DNA from: Prostheceraeus crozeri
Lineage: Eukaryota; Platyhelminthes; Polycladida; Euryleptidae
Reading direction: 5' to 3'
DNA: 64,000 nucleotides
NCBI GenBank assembly: GCA_907163375.1
Contig: CAJQUW010005533.1
Coordinates: 87,001 to 151,000 of the forward strand
The notes under the pieces were generated by a model. The model made no database searches, was not told the origin of the DNA, and was given only the letters and a program-made list of their open reading frames with translations. Position 1 is the first letter of the stretch. The number at the start of each line of letters is the position of its first letter. Both the position numbers and the translations under genes were made by a program. Shown here one piece after another: positions 1 through 13,139 of the stretch.

Positions 1-339
1 TTTCATGCAATTTCATATCGATCTGTACTGTTGCGCAATTTGTTTAGCACTTCTGCATGTGTCGATAAACACTATAGGATGCCAGAAAATGCTCTCGTGT
101 GTACATGGTTGCGATATAACTTCATTCTGATGTCATAGTGACTAATCACATTTTAATGAGCTTTGAAGGAGGGGAAGAATTAAACTCAAATAACGATCAA
201 TCAATACAGAGGGAATGATCAGAATGATTGGTGAGGACTTTGAAATAGTGGATCTGATTACAAATATTGACTCAAGTTCACAGCGTAATCTTGCGGCATT
301 CGGAGCTAGCAAATGCTGCTGGAAATTGCACAGGGATTA

Positions 340-400
340 TCAAAAATTGATTGCAATTGAATTGCTCTTTCCAATCAATTAATTGAAATTGAAGTCGAAA
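340..400. repeat. AATTG-palindrome repeat, copy 1
   Basis: The run reads AAAATTGATTGCAATTGAA, then CCAATCAATTAATTGAAATTG. It is the same motif pair that recurs at 1110-1340, 1620-1700, 2262-2352 and, more weakly, near 15165-15240 and 40322-40340. The copies share a nearly self-complementary core. Confidence 0.55.
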
Positions 401-1109
401 CAAGGAAATAATTGAATTTGGTAGTGGTGATGTCCAACAATCAATCAACTAAATGAACAAGCGATTATTCTAACACGGTCGTATTAGAATCCATAATACA
501 TGTTTATCATGAGTCATGCTTGTTGACATATACAGTATGATAATGATCGTAATGAAAGCATCGCAAATGAAAATGTCGTTTATGAAAACATCGTAACATA
601 AAAGATATTGCATAAGTTGAAGGAGGGAAAAACATGGTTTGACGATGTTGTTTATTTTGTTCACCGCTACAATTTTCGACCGCTACTTTTTAATAAAAGA
701 TATTGTAACAAGAACATTGTGAATGAAAAATGTCGTTAAAAAATTCGAATAGCCTACATAAAATTGTTATCAAACCTTTTGAAAATATTGATATCTACAT
801 GTGTGTTTACCCCGAAATCAAAGATGATATCTCGCAATAGGCCTTCTAAACTCTCCCACTGATTCGAACAGATTCTCCCTTCTATAATTAGCATGGATAT
901 ATGCTATAGATCTTCTTGGAAAAGCGTCTTCATTTGAAAAATCTTTTACGATATTTTTAATGTACGATCTTTTTCAGTTACGATTTTTTCATTTACGATG
1001 TTTTCAATTAAAACCGCTAAACAGACATAGGGCCTATAGTGAAATGTAGTATAAGTTATGACATCATTATGGACAGTAGAGGCTACTTACGGGTACGGAC
1101 GAAGAATTA

Positions 1110-1300
1110 ACAAAAATTGCTTGCAATTTAATTGCTGTGTTCTATCAATTAATTGAAATTGAATTACTAAGCAATCAATTAATTGAAATTGAATTACTAA
1201 GCAATCAATTAATTGAAATTGAATTACTGAGCAATCAATTAATTGAAGTTTATTAAGTGACTAATTAATTGATTGAAATTGGAATTTCTGAGCAAGCTAA
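1110..1300. repeat. 30-bp tandem repeat of CAATTAATTG units
   Basis: From about 1143 a 30-bp unit (AATCAATTAATTGAAATTGA plus ATTACTAAGC) repeats about four times with few changes and then decays by 1300. It is preceded by AAAATTGCTTGCAATTTAATTGC, the same lead-in as in the other copies of this family. Each unit contains the palindrome CAATTAATTG. Confidence 0.8.
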
Positions 1301-1619
1301 AAGTTGAAATCCAATTAATTTTTTATTATCCTTGGAACTGCATGTATCAAGGTTAATTAATTTTAAACCCTTTTTTATGTATCGGTATTCAACATTGTTA
1401 ATACAATACATATATTGTAATAGGGGCCTATGCAAAGATTTTTCACTTTTCAGTATGCAATGTGTACAATGTACTTAAAGTAGACACACAAATTCACCTC
1501 CTACAGAGGTAGCTACGAATTCACAACCACACAATATTCAGCTTCTTGACAAGACTTCGAATTAGCGAATCACTTTTAATCAGTCCCTTTGATTGCACAC
1601 TAAGCGGAGCAGAGGTTGG

Positions 1620-1702
1620 AAAAAATTAATTACAATTTAATTGGCTTCACTTTTTGCTAATAATCAATTTAATTGGATCACATGAGCAATCAATTAATTG
1701 CA
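1620..1702. repeat. AATTG-palindrome repeat, copy 3
   Basis: AAAATTAATTACAATTTAATTGG is followed by AATCAATTTAATTGG and CAATCAATTAATTGCAATT. It belongs to the same dispersed family as 1110-1300. Confidence 0.55.
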
Positions 1703-2261
1703 ATTCCTTATCATTGTCAAATCTAGGTTGATCTTTCCACTGCTGACTGACACTTGATTGATTAATAGTTAGCACGTTGGTTCCAGCATATAGGCCTACG
1801 AAGGTGCATTAAAACACTCACAGAAATAGAATTTGCCTTCAATCACATGCATGCATTTTCTGCATCACTATGTTCGTTAAACTAATTTGCGTGATATAAC
1901 ATGCAAATGCAGTGATAGTAATATCAGGCAATGACTGATAATTGATATTTATGTTCTCCTTTATTCTTCAAGCGAAATATTTTCCGGTTCAACACTGAAG
2001 CACTGCCACTCTGGTCATCTTGACCATAATTTGACATTATCTAAGGCAATATGAAACATTTATACTTGCTAGGTACAGACTTTTAAATTAAAGTGTAAAT
2101 GAATGCTATAGATTATTAACAACAAGCTTTGCATTAGGCTAAAATCAGACATTTCCTCGTCTCAAATACGAGTAGACCTACAGAATATTATATCATCGAC
2201 TGTGTAGGCCTATTATGCTGCATAACTTACAATGATCGCTCAATAAATCGCTTTTTACGTG

Positions 2262-2356
2262 AGAATAATTGCAATTAATTGGAATAATTGGCAACTGATC
2301 CAATCAATTATTTGAATTGAGGATGGTTCATCAATCAATTAATTGCAATTAATTTT
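2262..2356. repeat. AATTG-palindrome repeat, copy 4
   Basis: AATAATTGCAATTAATTGG, then CAATCAATTATTTGAATTGA and CAATCAATTAATTGCAATTA, in the same order as the other copies of this family. Confidence 0.55.
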
Positions 2357-5311
2357 GTCCAGGCCCTTGAAGCGGAGTCTACTGTATTTTATAGCAGAAA
2401 TTTGCGGTCATTCTCTATTTTCATTTAAAAAAACGACCGCGCAACTGATTGTGAATTGTGAATTGTGATGCATAATCCTTAGATGTCAAGACAGAAACTA
2501 AACAGTTTTGCAATCGCAGTCAACGTTAGTCATTATTTATATGGTAGTCAACGGTAGTCGTTATTCATATTGTAACGAGTTCATCACCATCTCTAAACGT
2601 TTCTGGACATTATCCAATTGATGAAGAAAACTCCACATTCCCAATCATGTTGCAAATTCGAAACATCACAAAGTCCATGTCCTGAGGTAGTCAAACCGAA
2701 GAAATATATTTCAAAATGTAGATTATGACGGTCAAAGATTCTTCAATTTGAGCGTTTCCTGATTTATGGTACTTGCATTTTTAACGAATCCGGATAGCAA
2801 TTTGCATTCAGCATGTTTTCATCATTTTTTCTCATTCTGGAAGTGCACCGGATATTCAACAGTTTGTGGTTTCCTAACTCCAGCGGAATCATACGGGAGG
2901 AGTTGAGTGCGCTCATACAGTATTATCTTGAAAAACAAGCATACTCTTAACTTAACTTTGATTAACCCTTAAATACTTCTATTTGAGTGACTGATGTGGA
3001 ATAACGATGCATGAACAAATACAGTCGGTGATTGAACAGTCATTTGTACGCACTCAGGCATATTTCATCAATACTGAGTAAACATTCAAAATAACGGTAG
3101 TTCTGCTAGGCATGCTTTTCTCCTGGCTGATAAGCGATTGGTGACTTATCCTACTATTCTTGCTAATATCTTGAATAAACGAATGATGCAAAAAAGGTTT
3201 CAAACTCAATTTGCAGGCGCTCTAAGCATAGTGTGAGATTGTAAGTGGTACCATTAGAAACGCGTTGATCCTCCTCAAATGAGCACTTATTTGAGCGTCG
3301 GGGATAACGCTGTTTCGCAACGATTAGGTTGCGTTCATCGATTAGGTAATCATTGAACAGCCACATTCTACAATGTGCAATAATGTATGAAGAAGGCATC
3401 ATGCAGGAAGATATCAAATTTCATTTCGAATTAAATTTGAAGCCACAATTTTCTCTGTATTTGAAAATGAAGTTTATTACGTTGCTTGCATTTCCGCTTA
3501 CATAAAATAGCTGTCTGTCGCTTCTCTAGTTGCCTCGATTGTCGTTTGAAAAGTGAGATAAAAAGTGTTCACCAACAGAACTCGGAAATAGTGACAGAAC
3601 AGCTACAGAAGTCCGATTGTATTGGTAACAAGATTGCTTACTGTAATATAAGAATGCTTCCTCTAATAAACGCCGTACCTCTGATATCAAGAAAATTGAG
3701 AAAATAATGACACTGTGTAGCACACATATCGTCCATTGTGCTAAGAAATCAAGGAAATAGTTATCAAGCGTCCCTGGAATTCTTGATGATATTGCACGAT
3801 TGCAGTGTAAATTATGATGAAAGAAGTCACATAATAGAAGCCTCACAATTAATTGATATGATTTTACTTTCATATCGTCATCAACATCAGATTCGGTAGT
3901 TTATAGAGCTCCCTGTACCGTCGAGCACTGTGTTGTCATGGCTCATCACGCTCAAGTTTTGTATGAGCCCTGGCTTCAAGTGATCAAAGGAGAGATGCAG
4001 CAAATACACGTAGGCTACTACTACGCGGTAATCCAGAGAAATCATTTCTACACTGTGTTCAATCGGCTTCGAAACCACCACGCCATTAATTAATTGGCAA
4101 TGCAGTAAGAAGATGCTAGATGAGTTGTAGCTCTTAATGACACTTTCCGTAAAGGTCAGATGCCTGTAATTATAGTTTTTATTCAATTTGGAAAGACCTC
4201 ATAAGTGGAAAACCGTAAGTTTTAATAAACGTCGCATTTTAAAGTGGGCAATTGTAAATAGACGCCACGGCGTTCATGAGAGGAACTGCGGCATATGTTA
4301 ATTTCAAGCAAATAAGTAGCTGTTCCAGTCTGATCTTATTCCTTATACCTGCCATCATGTTTGTCTTCTGAATCTATAGCTGGATTCATGGTAAATTCGA
4401 TTTGATGCATAGAAAGAAGAGAATTCTGATAAGTCAATGCATTTCTTTTGACAATTGATGACCGTCCACCATTGTAGAGCACTTACCGCCTGTCAATTGG
4501 CACTCATCTGACAGGTGATATTTTGTACATTAGTTATGATTAATCTTTAAGCATAATATGTTAAATGCCATCTTCAGGCAATGTATTCTGACTAAGTGAA
4601 GCGCGACCAGGTCTCATTTCTTTCCTGTCAAGATTAATATTTCTCATCTGTAGGTGTGAAATCGTGGCGGGATGTGTTTCAGATATCATCGCTTTCATTC
4701 GCAGGATTTATACCAAATAGTGTTTGAAGCATGCATTGAATACATCATTGCCATTGAGACCACAATTTCACTTGGTTATGTAGATCTGGTAACTAATGTA
4801 GATGGTTGCGCGCAGAAAGTATGTAATTAGGCACTTAGTTGACTGTAACAGTCTAAACTGAGGCGATGAAAAGATTAATGTCAATAGCTTAATCATTCTG
4901 CTTTTGTTTACTTTGATCTACAGCGTCAACGTTTGTCTGAAAATGATGGATGCGTATGCAAATTATTACAATCAAATTCAAATCGTTGGAATTGGAATAT
5001 TATATTTGAAGTTGGAGAGAATTGTGAACCGGCACAGCAGCAGTTTGATTTAATACTTAGAAATCGTGATGTTTCCACCTATCGCGAAACCCTATTTACA
5101 AACTGCAACATTGCTCAATGTTATTTCGTCGTCTTGATGAAATCTGTCGTCATAGTAGTTGTACAGTTTGATGCAGTTACAGAAGCTCATATTGCTGATT
5201 TTTTAGATGTACATTCAATGAATATGGTTTTCCGCCTGACATTCAGCAATATCAAGTTTCCACAGCATAGTTTTATCCAATACTAAAACGCATAGAAGTT
5301 CACATTCATAT

Positions 5312-5544
5312 TTAACCTATTAATGCCAAGTGGCAACTTTTTCTACCATATCGACTTGCATCTTTTGGGACAACGTCTGCAGGTCGCCCAATTAAGTGAC
5401 CAATTTAAAGAAGAGATCAACGCAGTTCTTATGATACCACTCCCGACTTCGTACGATGCCCAGAACGACCGCAAATTGCATTTGAAATAAATTTTCTCAA
5501 AAAACTCTGATTTTTGAATAATGCGTTCGTCATTAATGGGTTAA
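5312..5544. mobile_element. TTAA-flanked MITE (piggyBac-type candidate)
   Basis: TTAA at 5312-5315 is followed by CCTATTAATGCC. The other end reads GTCATTAATGGG and then TTAA at 5541-5544. The ends are inverted copies (CCTATTAATG and CCCATTAATG) flanked by TTAA, the target duplication used by piggyBac-superfamily transposases. The 225-bp interior has no ORF, so it would be non-autonomous. The inverted repeats are short, so chance resemblance is not excluded. Confidence 0.5.
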
Positions 5545-5725
5545 GGTGGTAAAATAGGCAGGTCAATTGATCAAGGATCGCAATCAGGAAGTCTAGAAGG
5601 TTCTTGGTTCACATCCATCTACCTGGTGAGATCGCTCTCACTGTAGGTTGCTACTATAGCGATACAACAGCAACTGTAAGTCGTAATGGCACATGAAATG
5701 ACACGATGCAAACAGCAAGAGAAAA

Positions 5726-5981
5726 TACACTGTAAACCGCAAATATCCGTTAGAATTAACAGCAAAAATTGGTTTCACGGTTTTTACAGTCTGAACTGTA
5801 AATATCCGTAAAAACAGACGCTTTTTTATTTGATATGAACGAATTTTAACTGTTACGTCATCACTCATCATGTTGTGACGTCATCATTTTGACAGACATT
5901 TATGGATAATTCCTATGAAGCTTTTCTGCGAAGTTTAACGGTTATTTTAGCTGTTTTTAACGGTTTACAGTTTACAGTGTA
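5726..5981. mobile_element. TA-flanked MITE with CACTGTAAA ends
   Basis: The left end is TA then CACTGTAAACCGCAAATATC, starting at 5728. The right end reads TTTTTAACGGTTTACAGTTT then ACAGTG and TA at 5980-5981. The outermost nine bases are perfect inverted copies and the inner AACCGT motif also matches with a small offset. Similar motifs (CTGTAAATATCCGTAAAAAC, GTTTAACGGTTATTT) recur inside. The TA flanks suit a Tc1/mariner-type non-autonomous element of about 252 bp with no coding capacity. Confidence 0.65.
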
Positions 5982-7175
5982 GAGACAGAAAAGACTCCAT
6001 GGCAGGAGGGTGCATTGCAGGTGAATATCGACTTGTCCCAGTTCGTGCAGGATAACCGACCTGACTGACAGCACAACACGAAAAGCGAGGCCGACGCAGG
6101 CTCAACAAAAGAAGAAATAACAACTCAGGTTAGAGGAGCTAACAGTCAAATAATTTAGAAAAGTTGTTCTTAAATTAAGCAAGAAAACAAGGGATTTGAT
6201 CTCGCGGAGCAGACTAGCACATCTACACAGAAGTCACCACAGAAGGCACACGAGACCTGACAAGTTTAAATGAATCTGAAGAATAAAAGCATCTCTTAAC
6301 GACATGATAATCGGGGCATGGATCACTTGACCACGGCAGTGAGAGGCGTATGACAGCATAATCTCATTAAAAGAAGAATCCTTAAAGGATCCTAATCAAA
6401 AGGAAATCCCCCCGAATACTTCATTACTCATTTTTGTCGCCACAAACGTGGACATCGCAAAATGATTACCGAGTTACTGTTCTTGGTAATCACATTATTG
6501 GGATTAATAAAAGTCCGAAATGCGGACATGAGGTTCCTTTTCTAATAGCATCTTCACTTTAGCCATTGCACTGCACACACGACCGACAGTACGATCATGT
6601 CGGCTTACCCTGGCATGGTGAGTGCATGGATACTTTCGTAAAACATGAGCGGTGTTCTCAATCGAACATCGCAGTCCCCGACAAGTGAGGTCACAGGAGT
6701 GACGTGATGACCGACACTTGGGTTGAATACCTTCAAAATGCACGTGGACCGAGTTTAAAGGGATACCCGGAAGGACTGTAGGATGATCGCATAGAAAAGT
6801 CGTGCTGGGCTTGGTTAGGTCATGCAGAGGAACCTCATCGTTGGAGGATGTAGATTAAAATCTGGTGAGAGTTGTCACTGTGTGGAATCTACAGGGCTTT
6901 GTGCCCTGATTAGTGTTAGGGTAGTGAAAATGTTCAATAAGTGTCATAAAGATTATGAGCGTCATCTTGCAATGAGCGTGCTATTACTGTGGTTAAATAA
7001 TTTGTTCTTCTGATCGATTTTTAATTCCATGCTGAACTCAAAGGACCCGTTAGCCGGATTGGATTGCATATGCATCGAGGAATAATTTCATCATGACACA
7101 GCGTGAAGCAGTCTTATTCATCATGCTCATTCACCTTCATTCTTTTTTGAATGGGTGCAGTGCTGATATTGTGTC
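5982..7175. other. No gene seen
   Basis: Only short ORFs without recognisable domains are present and no repeat structure was seen. The sequence is more GC-rich around 6500-6850. Confidence 0.4.
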
Positions 7176-7177
7176 CC

Positions 7178-7835
7178 TCACTGTGCCAGCGATGATACTG
7201 CGGTCCCTCACTGTATCAATGATGATACTGTGGTCCCTCACTGTATCAATGATGATACTGTGGTCCCTCACTGTATGATGATGTGATACTGTGGTCCGTT
7301 CCCTCATTGTGCCAATGATGATACTGTGGTCCCTCACCGTATCAATGATGATACTGTGGTGGGGTCCTTCACTGTATGATGATGTGATACTGTGGTCCGT
7401 CACTGTACCAATGATGATGTGATACTGTGGTCCCTCATTGTGCCAATGATGATACTGTGGTCCCTCACCGTATCAATGATGATACTGTGGTGGGGTCCTT
7501 CACTGTATGATGATGTGATACTGTGGTCCGTCACTGTACCAATGATGATGTGATGCTGTGTTCCCTCACTGCATCAATGATGATGTGATGCTGTGGTCCC
7601 TCACTGCATCACTGATGATGTGATGCTGTGGTCCGTCACTTTGCCTATGATGATGTGATGCTGTGGTCCCTCACTGCATCAATGATGATGTGATGCTGTG
7701 GTCTGTCACTGTACCAATGATGATGTGATGCTGTGGTCCGTCACTGTACCAATGATGATGTGATGCTGTGGTCCCTCACTGTACGAGTGATGATGCTGTG
7801 GTCCCTCACTGCATCACTGATGGATGACATTGGTG
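7178..7835. repeat. Minisatellite, about 30-33-bp unit
   Basis: About 22 imperfect tandem copies of a unit like CAATGATGATACTGTGGTCC followed by CTCACTGTAT. The left half uses GATACTG and the right half the longer GATGTGATGCTG, so two unit types occupy separate blocks with some higher-order repeats (7305-7400 resembles 7430-7525). Long open frames through it are a by-product of the repeat and are not annotated as genes. Confidence 0.95.
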
Positions 7836-7859
7836 CCTCGCATCAAATCAAAGAAAGGT

Positions 7860-10800
7860 AGATTTGCTAAAATTAAAATAAAGGTGATGAATCATGCATC
7901 ATTTGACAACGCACATCGTACTCTCTGCATCGTCTACGGTTAGCAATGTTCCCAGCGTTCCCAAGCGCTCGCATTTGCAAGCATGAAGCTGTTGGATTGT
8001 CGAGTCTGTGCGAGTGTGATGAGCGGAGTGTTACCATCTTCTTGATACTTTGCTGTCATACACACATGTAGCCCCTCTGTGCATGTAACTGTGAATCATG
8101 GTCACAAGTTAACCCTGACACTGGCGTTCATACAAACAACGACAGAAATGTGTGGCGCAATGCTGAGCGCAAATTCAAGTCAATGTTGAGTCAGGTTGAC
8201 CGATTATCTGGATGAGTTGATGTGGTAACAACGATGCAGCGATGCTCATGATGATGTGTAAAGTACATGACGTGTTTTTTAAATGTGGAATGTATGTGTA
8301 CTTTGGGTAAATTCATATTCTAGCCATCGGAACTGCAGGAGTTCTAAGGCCTGGAGGAACACAGAACAAGCCATAAGCCATCGTTCGCAAGTCGCGTCGC
8401 GATCCTCCATAAACCGTAAGTTATAAGCTGTAAACCATAAGGAGTCATTTTGATAATATTTTTAATCATGACAGATAATACAAGCGAATAGAAAAAGAAA
8501 ATATATGACATTTTCTTATTTTTGTAAGAGCACAAGCATAGGGAATGACGCGTCATATCACAATGAGAATCAAAGCACATATAGATGTATAGCAAGCAAT
8601 ACATTGATGACAGTGCGAAATCTTTATAGCGCCGGTTCTATTGAAGATCATCGCCGAAGGATTTGCACTCGGGTGACGGCTTGTGACTTATGACTTGTAT
8701 CTTGAGGCTCATGGCTTGTTGTGTATGCCAGCTCTCATTGAAACTTCAGTGTTGGAACTCTGTTTGCGGTTTATGGCTTTTCATGTGGCCGCTGTCACAC
8801 AGACAAAGGCCTCTTCCATCTTCCATTTGGCATTTCCCTTTAATTGCATGTAGAAAAGAATACAACCTATTACACAGAAAAATTCATCAGCCACAAGTCA
8901 TCGTCCATCACGCTGTCACACAGGAAAAGTCATAAGGCGTCGTCCATCGGATATAAGGCATGAAATTATGCGGCTGATGAAGTTCATTTCCACCAACCGT
9001 CCGGCGTCAGCCGCGAGACTGTTCTAAAAATAGAACAACGTGAAGTGACTTCTGACGAAAGATTTAGGAAGCTGTCGAGAGAGGATGAGGATCAAGACAG
9101 TAGTCATAGCAACGGTAAATAGTGGAAAATTGCGCTGACTGTGTCGGAAATGGATTTCCCTAGTGTGACTGCGGCAGGTGGAAGATAGAAGACGGTAGAT
9201 GAAGATCGCCTCATCACACCTTATGGAAGACGCCTTATGAAGAATGTGCAAAAAGGCGAGTGACATGGAGGATGGAGGACGCCTTATTATTTGTGACAGC
9301 GACCTTAGGATCACACTATCATCCTACCAATCCTACCAGCCGCATATCTTTTCGGTAGCAATTTGATGAATCGTTCATTTCATTGTAATCATTGCAGAGT
9401 TGAATGCTATTCTTCTGTGTCAGCATTGCCTATGCACTGCAATCTGGAAGTCACTAGACATTTTCTCACGCATTCATGATGATGTTATTTTCGATGAAGA
9501 CAGTGCTATCCAATCCGGGAACCCGGTCCTTTGCGATGTCTGTTTGAGCCACCTCAAAAAAACAAAACTCCGACAGACGTGCAGTTCCAGACATTCCAGA
9601 CATTTACGTTCCATACGACTATAAGCTCTGAAATGGGCAACTTTTCACGATAAGTTAAACCCCCTCGGCGTCGGATCATTATATTACTATGGTCGAGTTA
9701 AAATAGTTTAATTTGCGCATGTAATCTTGATGCTGATTCATTTAAAGAAGTCGTCAATGTTTATCCAGAATTGCGACGGAATTACTAAAAAGTGTCTCTC
9801 ATTTCAAATGTAAATCATTTCTATTGAAAATAAACTAAATGAAGCCACGCTGAAGCAGAATACCCAACGGAAACAGCTGTCTGACAGATGAGAAATTTGA
9901 TTTCAATTTGAAAATCTTCGTCTTGATGTGCATTGCATATTCACAATATAAGTCAGAGATGAAACTGATTCACCGCCTTGTGCTATTTGAATTGTTGATT
10001 CTGACAGAAAATATTTGGAGGGATTTTCTCAGACAGTAAAATGTAGCCTTTGTCAAGTGCTGATGAAATCGACGGCTAGTTTCATCAAATATTCCATCTC
10101 AGGCGTCAAAATTCACGTTAGCGATCCTTCGGAAACGTAACACGAACGCTGCGACAAAACTGACAAGGAAATGTTACTGAAGATGGCGATGTCATCGACT
10201 GAAGCCATAAAAATAAGTGTCCTGAACTTCACTTATCTAGAACATTATATGTTATCATAGAGGTCGGATTCTTAGATGATAATCTATGCCATCTTAGAGG
10301 ACATGAAATGTCTACGTTATGGATTTACAACGGCAATGCTACTGATTCCAAGTAAAGTCGTCTTTGAATGTGTCACTAATGTTAATGTTGCTTGTTTTGT
10401 AAATCTATTTGTGGACTCATTTTGAGGTAGAACTTTCAATATTTTTATTCGTGCTTGTAGTGAAAGAAATTGCAACAATCCTACCAACATCTCATTGGCT
10501 TTTCATCATCCTATCCATAGAGATACGACGTTGCGTATCATTAGAGAACAGTAGCGGGCATGCGCATTGAAAACAATATTTCGGGCAACCATGGTAGCGG
10601 TACCGAAACGATGGCGGCTTCCATCGGCTGACAATGATTAGGTACCGGTGGTTTGTCAGTGTACTTCAGAAATATTCACGGCTATAATCATTTCTCTTTA
10701 AATATAGAATCATTTTGATGAAATGTGTTACAAGACATCGTTTTACTCCCAGAGCTGGAACCGGGTCGCTTTTTTCACCAGGCCCGTGCGCGCATCGACT

Positions 10801-12500
10801 CCAAAATATCAGACCCAAGGCCGGCCCGGATGAATTTTGAATCCGAGCCCCCTTCCAGGTCTGCTCACACCACAAACCAGCAACACTATAGCATGATACA
10901 TGGGTTTGATTCTTCTTAAGACCGGGCAACAACCGAGCAGCTGAAATGATCATCAACAAGCAGTCAACTCTGGTCAACTCTAGTTCCACTGACTTAAACA
11001 GAGCGAGCAGTTGGATTTTTATGATCGTATCAATGAACTGTAATTGAAATGATATCCTGCACTGTTTATTGTGGACAATTAATCATAAAATAGAGCAGAA
11101 GGTTGTTGATGAACTGGTAAACAGCAGTGTATCCGGGCGTCTAACATGCGTCAAATGTCTATGATCTGGAAGGTTAACTCATTCAAAATAATTATCAACT
11201 TTCGAAAATCAGTGGCGTAGTTCACTATCAAGGATGGAATCATAAAATCGCCTTTAGAATCTTTGAGGCATTCTGGAGTATCACCCTGCTCAGGATCGTT
11301 TTCGATTAAACAGTTTATTCTGTTTATTATTAAGAAATCCAGTCATGCAAAACATGGGAATGAAATATATATAAATCTGTGCTCAAAGGATGGTCTGCGG
11401 TCTGAGTTTTATAATCCTGAGGTCTGCAACCTTTATTAATCGTCCATTTTTACGAATATTTAAACAAATGACGTATAGCTAGTGGATTTCAGTCCTCATA
11501 CGAATTTTATGTGGCGTTTATATCAGAAGTTTTCTCAGAATATATATAGACGGCCTGAACTAGACCCATTGTCAAAGTTAAGGCTGGTGTCATCATAGTC
11601 GCTCTATGTCCTGTCTAGACGTCATAGCTTAGATATCTGATCAGAATTATCATGGATTAGGTTTGTGGATCCAGAAATTATAGAATAAATTGGACAAGAA
11701 CCATCGATGATGTTAATTTTGCGAGGTGTATGAATTTTATGCGAATAATTATCACACGTTGAAGCTTTCAGTGACCGGGCTTGAAAATGTGTGATGGAGG
11801 AGCGATTATCAAGATCGTGTTCAGCCCAACCGGTGAATATTTGAGAATTCTATTGATTGATGCGTCAATTTGTAACTCAAGTCTACGTTGATAAATGTCG
11901 CCATCCTTGTATCTATAATTCCAAAGTTTATGAAGGAAATGTTCGTTGTCGTCTGTTGGGAATACGTGTAAGTTAGCCGTCATGTTTCACGAACATCAAA
12001 CACGAATAAGTTATACATCATGGCAGTTAGGTAATGAAGAGCTGTGATTTTCACGATTGCCCCTTCCTCTTCATTCAGACAATCAACGTTTTGGGAAGTC
12101 ATAGAAACCTATATCTCTTGCGGATAGGTAATTACATAATATAACATTTGTAAGAGAAAGGAATCATGGAAAATTCTGACAAATACGAAGCATATAGAAG
12201 CAAAACACAATGCTGATCACAATGCGAAAATTATCAACATCATATCTGTCATTTTCCATATCAGAGCAATTAACAGTCGATGCTCCATTTTGCAGTAGAG
12301 TTACTGCTGAATTCTGGCTTGAGTCCATTTTTGATTTTTAGGCCAAGGAGCTCTTCAACAAGTAGATCCTTTATCTTGTTACTGCAGTGTATTGCAACTT
12401 GTCGTACGAGGCCTGAATCAACGTCGTTGAGTATACAGTAGAATGTTCAGCGTTGACTGTCTTATCGAAAATCTTACATAAGCCAATCTCGGCTGTAATT
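7860..12500. other. No gene seen; scattered inverted fragments
   Basis: No supported exon. Between 8925 and 9300 the motif CATAAGGCGTCGTCCATC (8931 onward) has partial inverted relatives near 9215-9290 (CTTATGGAAGACGCCTTATG, GATGGAGGACGCCTTAT), suggesting a decayed fold-back repeat. A GC-richer patch at 10735-10980 has an ORF on each strand, but neither has a motif I recognise. Confidence 0.4.
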
Positions 12501-12706
12501 CTTAACATTTCCAATCTAAATAATAATAATAATAAACGTTTTATTACCATAAATTGAAAATCGTGATTGTACATAGGTAAGTAAGATGAAAATGTCATTG
12601 AAATAAGTTATCTTCATGAAAGTATACATGGATCACAGACTTGGTGAGAATATTGGAAAGTTAAAAAATCACTCAGGAGTGTCTGGTGTAACCATCATTA
12701 TCCCAT

Positions 12707-13030
12707 TTAGTGGGTTTTGATGAAGAACGAGTTCTGTCGTCGTGAAGTTCGCAAAAGAATCATTTCAGAAACTGCGACAGGAGTCAATTGAGAATTCAAG
12801 ATATGAGAAGGAAACTTGGCTTGCGAAAATAGCTTTAAAGCGGCACACTTTCTTCTGCTTGCAATAGATTCGAATCCATGCCTTACACACTCGTTATAAT
12901 TACCTCCGCATAAGATGCGATGAAACTGGTTCTGAATTTTTTCCAACTTTGAAGAATTTTCTGGGGACAGTCCAACCAACAAGGGAGAACAGTACTCCAA
13001 AACCGAAAACGTTTTTCCAGTTGTCACTAC
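12707..13030 (-). pseudogene. Non-LTR retrotransposon (LINE) RT C-terminal relic
   Basis: On the - strand the frame reads VLEYCSPLLVGLSPENSSKL, then EKIQNQFHRILCGGNYNECV and ends RTSRRQNSFF...KTH. This is the thumb/C-terminal region found after the polymerase core in CR1/Jockey-like LINE reverse transcriptases (a P-LEYCSP-WGL...L-KIQN pattern). Everything upstream of about 13030 no longer aligns to a LINE, so this is a 5'-truncated or decayed copy. The AATAATAATAAT microsatellite near 12520 could be its 3' tail. Confidence 0.65.
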
Positions 13031-13139
13031 TGAGAGCCATGCATTGAAATATATCAGCATGAAACATTTTTTGACACATTTATTGAAGTGTAAAAGCGAA
13101 TTTCGAAAATTAATGTGGACTATAAAGAAGCACAACAAA

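Larger units (their letters stand above)
1..5315. other. No gene seen; AATTG-rich repeats
   Basis: No exon or domain could be supported on either strand. The ORFs present are short and have no recognisable motifs. The only structure seen is the AATTG/CAATTAATTG repeat clusters described separately, and a small local duplication near 2517-2575 (GTCAACGTTAGTCATTATT, then GTCAACGGTAGTCGTTATT). Confidence 0.5.

Noticed and set aside
4933-5286. 117-codon + strand ORF after an apparent acceptor site
   Set aside because: No recognised domain, no convincing donor, and the conserved PDE4 pattern is absent; it overlaps nothing else, but length alone is not enough.
7093-7403. ORFs on both strands with repeating phrases
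   Set aside because: They are produced by the minisatellite and carry no independent coding signal.
10666-10989. 107-codon - strand ORF in a GC-richer patch
   Set aside because: Overlaps an ORF on the other strand and shows no family motif.
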